The notes beneath the pieces were generated by a model, which worked only from the letters and a program-made list of their open reading frames with translations, was not told where the DNA came from and did no database searches. A program made the translations under genes and the position numbers. A stretch of 64,000 nucleotides of DNA from an uncultured Bacteroidota bacterium (GTDB lineage Bacteria; Bacteroidota; Bacteroidia; Bacteroidales; UBA12077), in NCBI GenBank assembly GCA_913055635.1, contig CAJXLK010000012.1:34038-98037 (forward strand). Reading direction: 5' to 3'. Below, piece by piece: positions 51,891 to 60,977 of the stretch; the stretch's first letter is position 1; each line of letters opens with the position of its first letter.

Positions 51891-53396
51891 ATGAACCCGA
51901 CCTTTAACGTTTTGTCGCGCACCCTATTGTTGTTGGCCCCTTTCATTTGGGGGGTTTTTATGTCTGCCGTCCCCGATAATCCGCCGAATGCCCCGAAATC
52001 CGACGATCCCTCGGTGGTTAAGACCCGGGTGGAGCCGCTCGTTCCTACTTTTTTGGGGAACCGCCAGAGGAACTTTTATGGCCAGAATCCCCCTGACCAG
52101 CTCAATGTAGCCTGGCGCAAGTACCTGGGCAAGGGTAAGACAGTGATCTCCCGTAAAATTGGGGAAAAGGAGTGGAAGGGAGCCGGTTGGACAGGCCAAC
52201 CCCTTCTGGTCAGGGAAGATTCCACTATGTATGTAATCCAGGGAGCTTATGATCACCATTTACGCAAAATAAGAGCCCGCGATGGGCAGACCGTCTGGAA
52301 ATACAAGTTTGACGATGTCGTCAAGGGTACCGGCACCCTCTGGCATCAGCCCGGTTATCAGGAGCCGGAAAACCGCCTGGTCATTCTTCAGGGCAGTCGC
52401 CTGGGCATTGACAATTATCTGGATAGCGACTATATCCCCAGCTTCCGGGCTATATCCTATTTTACCGGCAAAGAACTGTGGCGGATGAATGTTGGACTCA
52501 CCCGCAGCTATAGCCGGGATGTGGATGGATCAGCTTTAATGCTGCGTGATACGGCTTACCTGGGTCTTGAAAATTCACGCTTTACCGTGTTTAATCCCGA
52601 TTATCGCCAGGCTACCCGCCGGCAGGGCATGCTTCAGCCCGAAATATATCACCAGCGCTTGCTCTATGAACCGGCCGACGTACGCAAACACGATAACAAT
52701 GTGGTGACCGAATCTTCACCCGCTCTGCTCAATGGCAGAATTTATGTGACCTCGGGTTCCGGCCATGTCTATGGGTATGACCTGAAAACCAATCAACTGG
52801 AATGGGATTTCTATATCGGCTCGGATATGGATGGCTCCGCCGTCGTGACTTCCGACAGCTGTTTGTTGGTTTCCGTAGAAAAACAATATATCTCTGGCCG
52901 GGGCGGGGTCTTTAAACTGGATCCTTCCCGAAAGCCCGAAAATGCAGTGGTGTGGTATTATCCCGTACCTGACGCTAAACTGGCCTCCTGGAAAGGCGGG
53001 GTGATCGGCTCAGTGGGAGTTAACCACCAGTATGCCATTGCCGGCCAGGATAAACTGGCCGCTTTTGTTGACATCGACGGTTCCCTTCATGTGGTTAACC
53101 CCCGCAAAACTAAACCCCGGCAAACCGTACTCGGCCCTGATAGCACCCAACATTATCCAACCCCCCGGGTGGTCTTTCAAAAAGATGTGGGCCCTTCCAT
53201 CTCTACACCCGTGTTTTTCGAAGATAAATTGTTGGTGGCCTCCTATGATGGATTGTTTTTGTTTGGCTATGACCGCCATCATCATTTTGTGCTCAGAGAC
53301 CATTTTCCGGCCCCTTTTGAAGCAACCCCCGTGGCTTATGACAATAAAATATATATAGCCTCAAGAAACGGTTATTTGTATTGTTTCTCTGATTGA
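51891..53396 (+). CDS. Exported PQQ-type beta-propeller protein
   Basis: The 501-residue protein has an N-terminal signal or membrane anchor (about 6-24) and repeats of the outer-membrane BamB/PQQ-dehydrogenase kind, each ending with patterns such as GQTVWKYKF, TGKELWRMN, TNQLEWDFY and NGYLYCF. The segments GSDMDGSAVVTSDSCLLV and PVYVTSGSGHVYG-like stretches fit a seven- or eight-bladed propeller. No cofactor ligands of methanol dehydrogenases are evident, so it is more likely a scaffold or a sugar/peptidoglycan-associated binder. It follows the two M23 genes after 3 bases, in one operon. Confidence 0.85.
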   Translation: MNPTFNVLSRTLLLLAPFIWGVFMSAVPDNPPNAPKSDDPSVVKTRVEPLVPTFLGNRQRNFYGQNPPDQLNVAWRKYLGKGKTVISRKIGEKEWKGAGWTGQPLLVREDSTMYVIQGAYDHHLRKIRARDGQTVWKYKFDDVVKGTGTLWHQPGYQEPENRLVILQGSRLGIDNYLDSDYIPSFRAISYFTGKELWRMNVGLTRSYSRDVDGSALMLRDTAYLGLENSRFTVFNPDYRQATRRQGMLQPEIYHQRLLYEPADVRKHDNNVVTESSPALLNGRIYVTSGSGHVYGYDLKTNQLEWDFYIGSDMDGSAVVTSDSCLLVSVEKQYISGRGGVFKLDPSRKPENAVVWYYPVPDAKLASWKGGVIGSVGVNHQYAIAGQDKLAAFVDIDGSLHVVNPRKTKPRQTVLGPDSTQHYPTPRVVFQKDVGPSISTPVFFEDKLLVASYDGLFLFGYDRHHHFVLRDHFPAPFEATPVAYDNKIYIASRNGYLYCFSD

Positions 53397-53454
53397 ACCA
53401 ACATCGGCCCTTACCTGTATAAAACAGCGGATTGCATTTTTTAAAACAGCCATT

Positions 53455-53799
53455 ATGCCTTACAAAGAAAAAAAAGTCGAAAAACTGTATTACAGCATCG
53501 GCGAGGTAGCCGACATGTTCGGTGTGAATACTTCCCTGATCAGGTATTGGGAAAAGGAATTTGATATCATCAAACCTAAAAAGAATAAGAAAGGCAATCG
53601 CTATTTCACTCAGGAAGACATTGAGAATTTTCATATTATTTACTACCTGGTGAAGGATCTGGGCATGACCCTGAAAGGGGCCCAGAAAAAGTTGAAAGAA
53701 AACCGCCAGGGCACCATTTATAATTTTAAAATCGTCGAATCTTTAAAGAATATCCGTTCGATGCTTCTGGAAATAAGGGAAGATTTGGATAAATCCTGA
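53455..53799 (+). CDS. MerR-family transcriptional regulator
   Basis: The 114-residue protein carries the MerR winged helix-turn-helix near its N-terminus (YYSIGEVADMFGVNTSLIRYWE, then the wing around KPKKNKKGNRYF), followed by a short dimerisation coil. No metal- or drug-binding C-terminal domain is attached, as in the short MlrA/HspR-like and other Bacteroidota MerR proteins. The target is unknown. It lies 58 bases after the propeller gene and 41 bases before the Nif3 gene. Confidence 0.9.
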   Translation: MPYKEKKVEKLYYSIGEVADMFGVNTSLIRYWEKEFDIIKPKKNKKGNRYFTQEDIENFHIIYYLVKDLGMTLKGAQKKLKENRQGTIYNFKIVESLKNIRSMLLEIREDLDKS

Positions 53800-53840
53800 A
53801 CCCTTTTCCTTTGTCATTGTTCAAACAATAAAGATCCTTT

Positions 53841-54935
53841 ATGCAAATACAAGAATTGGTACGTGCCCTGGACAAGGCTATTCCCAAGGGATTGCAGGAA
53901 GACTATGATAATTCCGGCTTTTTGCTGGGCCAGGCCCATAAACCCTTGCAAGGTATACTGATCAGCGTAGACGTAACTGAAGGGGTTGTGGATGAAGCCG
54001 TCCGGAAGGGCGCCAACTTTATACTTGCCCACCATCCATTGATTTTTTCTGGTTTAAAGACCCTTACGGGCGACAATTATACTGAGCGCACCCTAATCAA
54101 AGCCATCCAAAATGGGATTGCCGTATATGCGGCACATACTAACCTGGATAATTTGAAAGGGGGGCTGAACTTTAAGCTGGCAGAAAAATTGGGTTTGAAG
54201 CGTCCGGCTATATTGCGCCCCCGCCAGGATCAGTTGTTGAAACTGGTCTTTTTTGTTCCCCATTCCCATGCCGAAGAGGTTCGCCGGGCCGTCTTTGAAG
54301 CGGGTGCCGGCATCGTCGGTGATTATGATGCCTGCAGCTATAACCTGTCGGGCCAGGGGACTTTCAGACCGGGCGAAAAAACCCAGCCTTTTGCAGGCCA
54401 GCCGGGCAAGCTGCATTTTGAAGAGGAAACCCGGGTGGAAACCTGGCTGCCCCGCCATAAGTTATCCCAGGTACTTCAAGCCATGAACCAGGCCCATCCG
54501 TATGAAGAAGTCGCCTACGACCTCTATCCCCTGGCCAATCCTGACCATTCGTCAGGCTCAGGCGTAATTGCTGAATTGGACGAGGAAATGCCTGAAAAAG
54601 AGTTCCTTGACCACCTGAAAGCAAGCTTGCATTTATCTACCATCCGCCATACTAAACTGCTCTATTCATTCGTTCACCGCATTGCCATTTGCGGCGGTAG
54701 CGGAAGTTTCTTACTGGAAGAAGCCATCAGCCAGGGAGCCGATGTATTTGTCTCTGCTGACTTTAAATATCATCGGTTTTTTGATGCCGATGAAAAAATC
54801 CTCATTGCTGATGTGGGGCATTATGAAAGTGAAGCGGTAGCAAAAGATTTTTTTTATGAGTGGGTTACGAAAAATTTTCCTAATTTTGCGGTCCATTTAT
54901 CAGAAATCAATACAAATCCAATAAATTACTATTGA
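53841..54935 (+). CDS. Nif3/YbgI-family dinuclear-metal protein with inserted PII-like domain
   Basis: The 364-residue protein is Nif3/YqfO-like. Metal-binding segments are LAHHPLIFSG near residue 60 and DVGHYESEAVAKDF near residue 330. The middle (about 125-220) is the small inserted PII/NIF3-like domain with HPYEEVAYDLYPL, as in YqfO. Members form hexamers with a two-metal site; the reaction is not settled (a GTP cyclohydrolase-type role has been claimed). The next gene, encoding a coiled-coil zinc-ribbon protein, begins 1 base after the stop, a pairing often seen in Bacteroidota. Confidence 0.92.
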   Translation: MQIQELVRALDKAIPKGLQEDYDNSGFLLGQAHKPLQGILISVDVTEGVVDEAVRKGANFILAHHPLIFSGLKTLTGDNYTERTLIKAIQNGIAVYAAHTNLDNLKGGLNFKLAEKLGLKRPAILRPRQDQLLKLVFFVPHSHAEEVRRAVFEAGAGIVGDYDACSYNLSGQGTFRPGEKTQPFAGQPGKLHFEEETRVETWLPRHKLSQVLQAMNQAHPYEEVAYDLYPLANPDHSSGSGVIAELDEEMPEKEFLDHLKASLHLSTIRHTKLLYSFVHRIAICGGSGSFLLEEAISQGADVFVSADFKYHRFFDADEKILIADVGHYESEAVAKDFFYEWVTKNFPNFAVHLSEINTNPINYY

Positions 54936-54936
54936 T

Positions 54937-55743
54937 ATGTCAGCTACGAAAAGTCAACGCTCAGAAACATCGGAATATAGTGTAGAGGATAAACTCAAGG
55001 CGCTTTATGAACTGCAGTCGGTAGATTCTGCCATTGACAATATCAAACGCTTGCGCGGGGAATTGCCCCTTGAGGTGCAGGATTTGGAAGACGAAATTGC
55101 CGGTTTGGAAACCCGTTTGCAGAATTATGAAAAAGAAGTCAAAGAGTTAAGGGATACCATCAGCAACAAGGAAAACGAAATTGAGGAATCCAATCTGTTG
55201 ATCGAAAAATATAAGAAACAACAGAACAACGTACGAAATAACCGGGAATACGAGGCGCTGGCAAAAGAGATTGAATATCAGACCCTGGAAATCGAGTTGC
55301 GCCAGAAGCATATCAAAGAAAATAATGATAAGATCGAGCAGCGCAATAAAGACCTGGAAGCCTCCCGCCAGGAACTGGAAGAACGGCAGAAGGACCTGAA
55401 AAACAAAAAAGAAGAGCTGGATTCGATCATTGCCGAGACCCAAAAAGATGAAGAAAACCTCAATAAACGCTCCAATGAGATTCGCCAGATCATTGAACAC
55501 CGGCTGCTGAATGCTTACCAGCGGATCCGTGAGAACGCACGCAACGGGCTGGCCGTGGTGACTGTTGAGCGCGATGCCTGTGGTGGATGTTTTAATAAAA
55601 TCCCCCCACAACGTCAGCTGGATGTGCGTTCCAGGAAAAAAATCATCGTTTGTGAATATTGTGGGCGTATTTTGGTTGATCCCGAGTTGGCGGAAGAGAT
55701 TTCAGAAAAAACCAAGGATTATCAAAGGGGCCCGCAAATATAA
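54937..55743 (+). CDS. Coiled-coil protein with C4 zinc ribbon
   Basis: The 268-residue protein is almost all coiled coil (about residues 20-205, rich in Glu, Lys, Leu and Asn) ending in a C4 zinc ribbon: C215, C218, C239 and C242 (CGGC and CEYC), with a short acidic tail. The family (C4-type zinc ribbon, DUF164-like) is widespread and is often encoded next to Nif3/YbgI; it is thought to act on RNA or DNA but is not well characterised. It follows the Nif3 gene after 1 base and ends before a strong hairpin. Confidence 0.9.
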   Translation: MSATKSQRSETSEYSVEDKLKALYELQSVDSAIDNIKRLRGELPLEVQDLEDEIAGLETRLQNYEKEVKELRDTISNKENEIEESNLLIEKYKKQQNNVRNNREYEALAKEIEYQTLEIELRQKHIKENNDKIEQRNKDLEASRQELEERQKDLKNKKEELDSIIAETQKDEENLNKRSNEIRQIIEHRLLNAYQRIRENARNGLAVVTVERDACGGCFNKIPPQRQLDVRSRKKIIVCEYCGRILVDPELAEEISEKTKDYQRGPQI

Positions 55744-55788
55744 ATCAACATCAAAAAGCGGATTCCCCGGAAAAGGGATAAAAATGTG

Positions 55789-55830
55789 ATACAAAAAGCG
55801 CAGGTTCAATCAGGCCTGCGCTTTTTGTAT
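55789..55830. terminator. Terminator after the zinc-ribbon gene, probably bidirectional
   Basis: ATACAAAAAGCGCAGG (55789-55804) and CCTGCGCTTTTTGTAT (55815-55830) are perfect 16-bp arms with a 10-base loop and a T-run on each strand. It serves the zinc-ribbon gene and possibly the convergent def operon. Confidence 0.85.
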
Positions 55831-55990
55831 ATCAGGATGTTATATACCGATTTGATTGGAATGAGCAGTAGCCTCTGTTTTATGGGACCTTTTACATAGA
55901 TCGGTTGAACCGCAATGCAAGCCTTGGCTCCTTTGAACCAGTTTGCTCTTTCGTGCTGACCCAAACCGAAAGGGCGATAGCTTTGTATAG

Positions 55991-56545
55991 CTATTTGGCC
56001 ACCTTCACTTTGTAGTTCACTTCAAATTTGCCTTTTGCGATGGCATTGAGTTTGGTACGAAGCATCCGCTTTTTCAGGGGAGCCACTCTATCAGTGAACA
56101 GGATACCCTGCAAATGATCGTACTCGTGCTGAATGATCCTTGCCGCGATTCCATCATGCTCTTCTTCGTTGAAATTGAAATTGCGGTCGTAATAGCGGAT
56201 CTTTATTTTTTCCGGCCTGACAATCTCTTCCCGGAGATTGGGAATGCTTAAACATCCCTCTTCAAAGGTTTTGTCGTCGCCGCCTCGTTCAACCATTTCA
56301 GGGTTGATGAACGTGCGCTTGAAATCTTTCAGGGAAGGATCATCCTCCTGAAGGGGAGTACCGTCTATGACAAAAATGCGCATTGATTTTCCCACCTGCG
56401 GAGCCGCCAGGCCTATTCCATCGGATTGATGCATGGTTTGCCATAAATCCTCGATGAAATCATCCAGGCCCGATTCGTCGGATTCAACTTCCCTGGCTAC
56501 TTTTCTCAACACAGGCGAACCGTAAACATATATCGGTAATGTCAT
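55991..56545 (-). CDS. def: Peptide deformylase
   Basis: The 184-residue metalloenzyme removes the N-formyl group from new proteins. The three family motifs are intact: GIGLAAPQVG, EEGCLSIP and QHEYDH, which supply the metal-binding Cys and two His and the catalytic Glu. The C-terminus is basic and short. It follows ruvX after 5 bases on the same strand. It is essential in most bacteria and cytoplasmic. Confidence 0.97.
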   Translation of the reverse strand: MTLPIYVYGSPVLRKVAREVESDESGLDDFIEDLWQTMHQSDGIGLAAPQVGKSMRIFVIDGTPLQEDDPSLKDFKRTFINPEMVERGGDDKTFEEGCLSIPNLREEIVRPEKIKIRYYDRNFNFNEEEHDGIAARIIQHEYDHLQGILFTDRVAPLKKRMLRTKLNAIAKGKFEVNYKVKVAK

Positions 56546-56550
56546 GATGC

Positions 56551-56967
56551 TTAGATGTTTTTACGTTCCAAATAGGATTGTAATATGATTGTTGCACTGA
56601 TGCGGTCGATATTTGATTTGTCCTGACGCTGTTTTTTCTTCATGCCTCCCTGGATCATACTGGCCTGGGCCATTTTTGAAGTAAACCTTTCATCCTCCAG
56701 TTCAACCGGAATGTCAGGAAATGTTTGATCCAGCTTTTTGATAAACGGCTTTATGTATTCAACAGCTTCAGAATCAGCATTGTTCATTTGCCTGGGATAC
56801 CCCACTACAAATAATTCCACCGGTTCCCGCCTGCAATACTCCTTTAGATATTGAAGCAGGCTGTTGGGATGAACCGTCTCCAAACCGTTGGCAATCATCT
56901 TCATGGGATCGGTCACCGCCAGGCCCGCTCTTTTTTTTCCATAATCGATGGCAAGTATTCTTCCCAC
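56551..56967 (-). CDS. ruvX: Putative pre-16S rRNA nuclease / Holliday junction resolvase-like YqgF
   Basis: The 138-residue protein has the RNase H-like fold of YqgF/RuvX: LAIDYGKKRAGLAVTDP at the N-terminus (catalytic Asp), ELFVVGYPRQMN, ELEDERFTSKMA and the C-terminal DKSNIDRISATIILQSYLE. The family acts in 16S rRNA 5'-end maturation and has been called a Holliday junction resolvase; the rRNA role has better support. The frame starts at GTG 56967 with no in-frame ATG close by. It is first in an operon with def. Confidence 0.92.
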   Translation of the reverse strand: MGRILAIDYGKKRAGLAVTDPMKMIANGLETVHPNSLLQYLKEYCRREPVELFVVGYPRQMNNADSEAVEYIKPFIKKLDQTFPDIPVELEDERFTSKMAQASMIQGGMKKKQRQDKSNIDRISATIILQSYLERKNI

Positions 56968-57296
56968 TAAATCAATGTTTATTTAAACAAATTTTAAATA
57001 ACAAAATTAATGAAATTACCCTTTCATTATACGGTTGAATCTTTTTTTCTCAATGATGGATTATTGGTGTAAGGATTTTTCCCTGCTTCATCGATTATAA
57101 CGCGCGGGGGGAGCATGAAATTATTTTCGGATCAATGGCTTTGAAATTCATGCGGGTTATATGAATAAACCATCTCGCGCAAGTGATGTAACCTGAAAGA
57201 AGTGGTGGGGCAATCGTGCGGGGCTGGGGGCAGAACAAAAAAACCGTTGCCCGTGAAAGCACGGACAACGGTTTGGTTGGTTAAAGAATCTTTCCT
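56968..57296. other. Intergenic region between ruvX and trxA
   Basis: No gene is visible. The right part holds the trxA terminator (57237-57274). The left part contains AT-rich sequence from which the def operon could be transcribed; no clear promoter was found. Confidence 0.5.
57237..57274 (-). terminator. Rho-independent terminator of trxA
   Basis: AAACCGTTGCCCGTG (57241-57255) pairs with CACGGACAACGGTTT (57260-57274), with one mismatch; on the minus strand it is followed by a run of seven T (57243-57237). Confidence 0.85.
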
Positions 57297-57665
57297 TTAG
57301 TTTGAATTGGTTTCTACTTTCAGCACATCGGAAATGGCTTTTTCAATGGTTTCACGTGGCAATGCACCCTGTGCCATTTGTGGCTGCTCATCTTTGGGAA
57401 TGAAAAGGATCGAAGGAATGCTTTTGATACCAAACATGGCTGCCAACTCTTGCTGGTCTTCGGTATCTATCTTGAATACATCCAACTTGCCTTCGTATTC
57501 ATTGGAAATCTCTTCCAGAATCGGAGAAACGATCTTACAGGGTTGGCACCAGTCTGCATAGAAATCTATGATTGCCGGTTTATCTCCTGCGAATTTCCAT
57601 TCCTGATGCTGCTCGAAATCGAATATTTTCTCCTTGAATGTCTCTTTTGTTAAATGTTCAACCAT
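57297..57665 (-). CDS. trxA: Thioredoxin
   Basis: The 122-residue protein has the thioredoxin fold with the redox pair in DFYADWCQPCK (C40, C43) and the cis-Pro in KSIPSILF (about residue 83). The dipeptide between the cysteines is QP rather than the usual GP, which may shift the redox potential slightly. Length is near 110-120, so it is a plain cytoplasmic thioredoxin without signal peptide. It reduces disulphides and is itself reduced by thioredoxin reductase, which is not in the window. It is transcribed alone. Confidence 0.94.
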   Translation of the reverse strand: MVEHLTKETFKEKIFDFEQHQEWKFAGDKPAIIDFYADWCQPCKIVSPILEEISNEYEGKLDVFKIDTEDQQELAAMFGIKSIPSILFIPKDEQPQMAQGALPRETIEKAISDVLKVETNSN

Positions 57666-58414
57666 TACTTCCTAAGTTTTAGTATTTATAATTCTAATTG
57701 TGAAACAACAGATTCATTAAAAGGTTCGCCCACCTTTCTACAAACCCTATACCAAAAATTCATTTATCCATTTTGTGTTTAGATACAGCACTTCCCTCCG
57801 CAGAATTTCAAGCCTGGCCGCAGGAAGACCTCAGCATGCTTTTCCCATGGTCTTTTAATATGTTTTATTTAAGTCTTCTCTCCGCCCGCAGCAGCTGCTC
57901 CATTCTATTTTCTTTTTCACCTGTTTCCCAGGGGCTATTTTCTTATTATGGCAAAACCTTTGATGTGGGCTTCTTACTGGCCTTAGCTGGTGTGCTCTTC
58001 TCATCCGGATCAGGATACAAGCGTGCCCTATCTTGCATTTTACCCAGCTTGGCTTTAGCTATTTCCTCCTTTTGCTATTTCCTGGTTTTTTAAAAGGGAT
58101 GGTGGGAAATTGGTTGGGCAAAAGGTTTCTTTTTAAACGATGGGTTGGCGGGAATATTTTTCATAAACTGTTGATAATTTGAAAAATACGACTTATGCGT
58201 ATGCCGCTTATGGTGCACTTTTTGGTGCATAGCCTTTTGCTGTTGCCTAAATGTTCATTTTTATGGAAGGTGAAAACGGTACCTTCCGTAAACAAAGCCT
58301 TTTGGGATTAAAAGCGATATTTTGAAAAAAAATATTTTATTTTGTTTCGTTTTATAAAAGGCCAAATCGAATGTAATTTTGGCATAAAATTGCAACAAAT
58401 TGTCATATTTACAT
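57666..58414. other. Long gene-poor region between trxA and cca
   Basis: About 750 bases hold no gene I can support. A 106-codon plus-strand frame at 57773-58093 is hydrophobic and Ser-rich with no family features. The right end is AT-rich and holds a -7 element for cca. Confidence 0.5.
58374..58381 (+). promoter_or_regulatory. Possible -7 element of cca
   Basis: TAATTTTG fits TAnnTTTG, 33 bases before the ATG at 58415. No clear -33 element at the right spacing. Confidence 0.4.
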
Positions 58415-59827
58415 ATGAAGAAAAGTCTTAATCATCCGGTTTTTCAGGTGGTTGCTGAAGTTTTGAAAGAGGAATCCAGGCAGGGCTATGCCATTGGTGG
58501 GTATGTGCGTGATTTATTGTTGGGGCGTACTTCCAAGGATATTGATATTGTTGTTCTGGGCAGTGGGATTGATTTGGCGCGGAAAGTAGCAGATCGTTTA
58601 GGAATCAGGCAGGTGAGTGTTTTTAAGAATTATGGCACTGCTATGATCCGTCATGGGGATTTAGAGGTGGAATTTGTGGGTGCCCGGCGGGAATCCTATC
58701 GTTCTGACAGCCGCAAACCTTTGGTGGAAAACGGCACCCTTGAGGATGATCAGAAAAGACGGGACTTTACCATTAATGCCCTGGCAATTTGTCTGCATCC
58801 CTCTTGTTATGGTGAGCTGGTTGATCCTTTCAATGGACTGAAAGATCTGAAAAAGCAAGTGATCCGAACCCCAATGGATCCGGAGAGGACCTTTTCCGAC
58901 GATCCCCTGCGTATGATGCGCGCCATTCGTTTTGCCGCTCAGCTTCATTTTGCCATTGGTGATCAAACCTATCAGGCCATTGAATCCAATGCTTCCCGCC
59001 TGCAAATCGTTTCCAATGAGCGGATTATGGAAGAACTCCATAAGATTTTGCTTTCCACCAAACCTTCGTTGGGTTTGAAGTTGTTGGAAGGCAGCGGTTT
59101 GCTGCGGGAATTTTTCCCCGAACTTGCCGATTTAAAGGGGGTGGATGTACGGGAAGGCATCCGCCATAAGGATAATTTTTTCCATACCCTTGAAGTCCTG
59201 GATAACCTGTCTCCACACACCGATAAGCTGTGGCTTCGTTGGGCCGCTTTGTTGCATGACATTGGCAAACCCCCGACTAAAAAGTTTTCCCCGTCGCTGG
59301 GGTGGACCTTCCACGGCCATGATTATGTGGGTTACAGAATGATTCCCGGCATTTTCAGGCGCCTGAAGTTGCCCATGAATGAAAAGATGAAATACGTACA
59401 AAAGCTGGTCCTTTTGCATCTTAGGCCCATTGCCCTGGTGGATGATCAGGTTACCGATTCGGCTGTGCGGCGCCTGCTCTATGATGCCGGTGATGATGTG
59501 GAAGACCTGATGCTGCTATGTGAAGCAGATATCACCTCTAAAAACGAAAAACGGGTTCGCCGGTACTTGCAGAATTTTAAAAAGGTCAGGCAAAAGATGC
59601 GGGAGATAGAGGAAAAAGACCGGATCCGGAATTTCCAGCCGCCCATCACCGGTGAACTGATCATGGAGACCTTTGGCATCAAACCCAGCCGGCAGGTAGG
59701 CATCATAAAAGATGCCATCAAGGAAGCCATTCTGGACGGGGAGATTGAGAACGACTACCATCAGGCTTACCAACTCATGCTGGAAAAAGGCCAGGAGCTT
59801 GGCCTTGAGCCGGTCCATCGCAGATAG
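58415..59827 (+). CDS. CCA tRNA nucleotidyltransferase with HD domain
   Basis: About 470 residues from ATG 58415 ([10 protein letters not shown]); the frame reaches a TTG at 58400 but the ATG is the better start. The class II polymerase-beta head has [20 protein letters not shown] (two metal-binding Asp) and [11 protein letters not shown], followed by a neck and body with [20 protein letters not shown]. An HD phosphohydrolase domain follows, with [11 protein letters not shown] (H281, D282). It adds or repairs the 3' CCA end of tRNAs; the HD domain is linked to 2',3'-cyclic phosphatase activity in relatives. Confidence 0.95.
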   Translation: MKKSLNHPVFQVVAEVLKEESRQGYAIGGYVRDLLLGRTSKDIDIVVLGSGIDLARKVADRLGIRQVSVFKNYGTAMIRHGDLEVEFVGARRESYRSDSRKPLVENGTLEDDQKRRDFTINALAICLHPSCYGELVDPFNGLKDLKKQVIRTPMDPERTFSDDPLRMMRAIRFAAQLHFAIGDQTYQAIESNASRLQIVSNERIMEELHKILLSTKPSLGLKLLEGSGLLREFFPELADLKGVDVREGIRHKDNFFHTLEVLDNLSPHTDKLWLRWAALLHDIGKPPTKKFSPSLGWTFHGHDYVGYRMIPGIFRRLKLPMNEKMKYVQKLVLLHLRPIALVDDQVTDSAVRRLLYDAGDDVEDLMLLCEADITSKNEKRVRRYLQNFKKVRQKMREIEEKDRIRNFQPPITGELIMETFGIKPSRQVGIIKDAIKEAILDGEIENDYHQAYQLMLEKGQELGLEPVHRR

Positions 59828-59873
59828 GGTGACTGGCCGCTGCTCCATTGGGGTGATTGAATCGGGGATCAAC

Positions 59874-60977
59874 CTATCGGATGTAATCCACCTCAAGGAT
59901 TACAGGCAAATGATCGCTGAATCCCCCTGTATACCTGTAACCGGTATAAGTGCGGAAAGGTTTCATTCCTGTATAGCGGGTATCTTTCTCGAGTAAGTAA
60001 GAAGGGGCAAAAGGCCGCGCCTTGTCAGGGCAAGTATATAGCCCCCGGCTTTTATTCAGCATGGCTCCCGAAACTATGAATTGATCCAGTATCTGCCAGT
60101 GGCTGCGGTACTTTTGGGTGCCCCCCGGCTCATTTTTCCAGTGATGACAGAGGTTATAAAGGGCATTTTCTGAATGCGGCGGTGCTGGTTGATCGGCTCC
60201 CAAAACATCCGTCAGGCAGGCTGCCTGTGGCGGATCATTGAAATCACCTGCCACAATGATGTTTGCCCCGCTTTGTTGTTGAAAGATGGAATCAACGTGG
60301 TGGCTGACTACCCTGGCTGCCAGCTTCCTTTTGGGCTGCGTCTTGGCCGCTCCCTGCCATTTTGAGGGCCAGTGGTTGAAGAATAGGTGGAGGGGGGCCT
60401 TGCCTGCTAAATGCCCCTTGATGTAAAGGATCTCGCGGGTGGCTAATGCTTGGTCGTTCCATTTTGTCTTAATATAACGGGATGAAATTACCTTGAACTG
60501 CCGCTCATGATAAATGGCCGCCACATCAATGCCCCTTGGATCGGGCGAATTTTTGTGGATCACCCGGTAGGGATATTTGGCCAGAGGGGTCTTGCCAGTG
60601 AGCTCATCCAGTACCCGGCGGTTTTCTACTTCACAAACACCGATGATGGCAGGTGGCCTCCAGTGGCCTGTGCCTATGAGGATCTTGAATAAACCATTGA
60701 GCTTGCGGCGGTATTTATAGGCGTTCCATCGCCTTGGACCGGCCGGCAGAAAGGCATCGTCTCCCTTAAAGGGCGCATCAAGGGTATCATAAAAATTTTC
60801 CAGGTTATAAAAGACCAGCCGATAAGCCTGCCCGCTGCCATCCTCCCGGGCAGGAGATTGGCCGTATAGAGGCGAAAAGGATGCCCCCGCCAGGCCAATG
60901 ATCAACATCAGTATAGCGGTCAGTTTATTCTTCTGATTCATGACCTGGTTGCGGAAGTTTTTGCATGCGGGATTCAT
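59874..60977 (-). CDS. Secreted endonuclease/exonuclease/phosphatase family protein
   Basis: The 367-residue protein has a signal peptide (hydrophobic residues about 17-37, with SPLYGQ near its end) and an EEP-fold domain. Motifs are RLVFYNLENFYDT, IIGVCEVENR (metal-binding Glu), FNHWPSKWQG, IIVAGDFNDPP (catalytic Asp and Asn) and SDHLPVILEV (catalytic His). It resembles the exported nuclease/phosphodiesterase branch of Bacteroidota; substrate (DNA, RNA or a phosphoester) is not readable. It overlaps the upstream lipoprotein gene by 4 bases (ATGA), so the two are co-translated. Confidence 0.9.
   Translation of the reverse strand: MNPACKNFRNQVMNQKNKLTAILMLIIGLAGASFSPLYGQSPAREDGSGQAYRLVFYNLENFYDTLDAPFKGDDAFLPAGPRRWNAYKYRRKLNGLFKILIGTGHWRPPAIIGVCEVENRRVLDELTGKTPLAKYPYRVIHKNSPDPRGIDVAAIYHERQFKVISSRYIKTKWNDQALATREILYIKGHLAGKAPLHLFFNHWPSKWQGAAKTQPKRKLAARVVSHHVDSIFQQQSGANIIVAGDFNDPPQAACLTDVLGADQPAPPHSENALYNLCHHWKNEPGGTQKYRSHWQILDQFIVSGAMLNKSRGLYTCPDKARPFAPSYLLEKDTRYTGMKPFRTYTGYRYTGGFSDHLPVILEVDYIR

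Noticed and set aside
57773..58093. 106-residue hydrophobic coding frame
   Set aside because: No family likeness, no start context or promoter, Ser-rich biased composition; likely chance.
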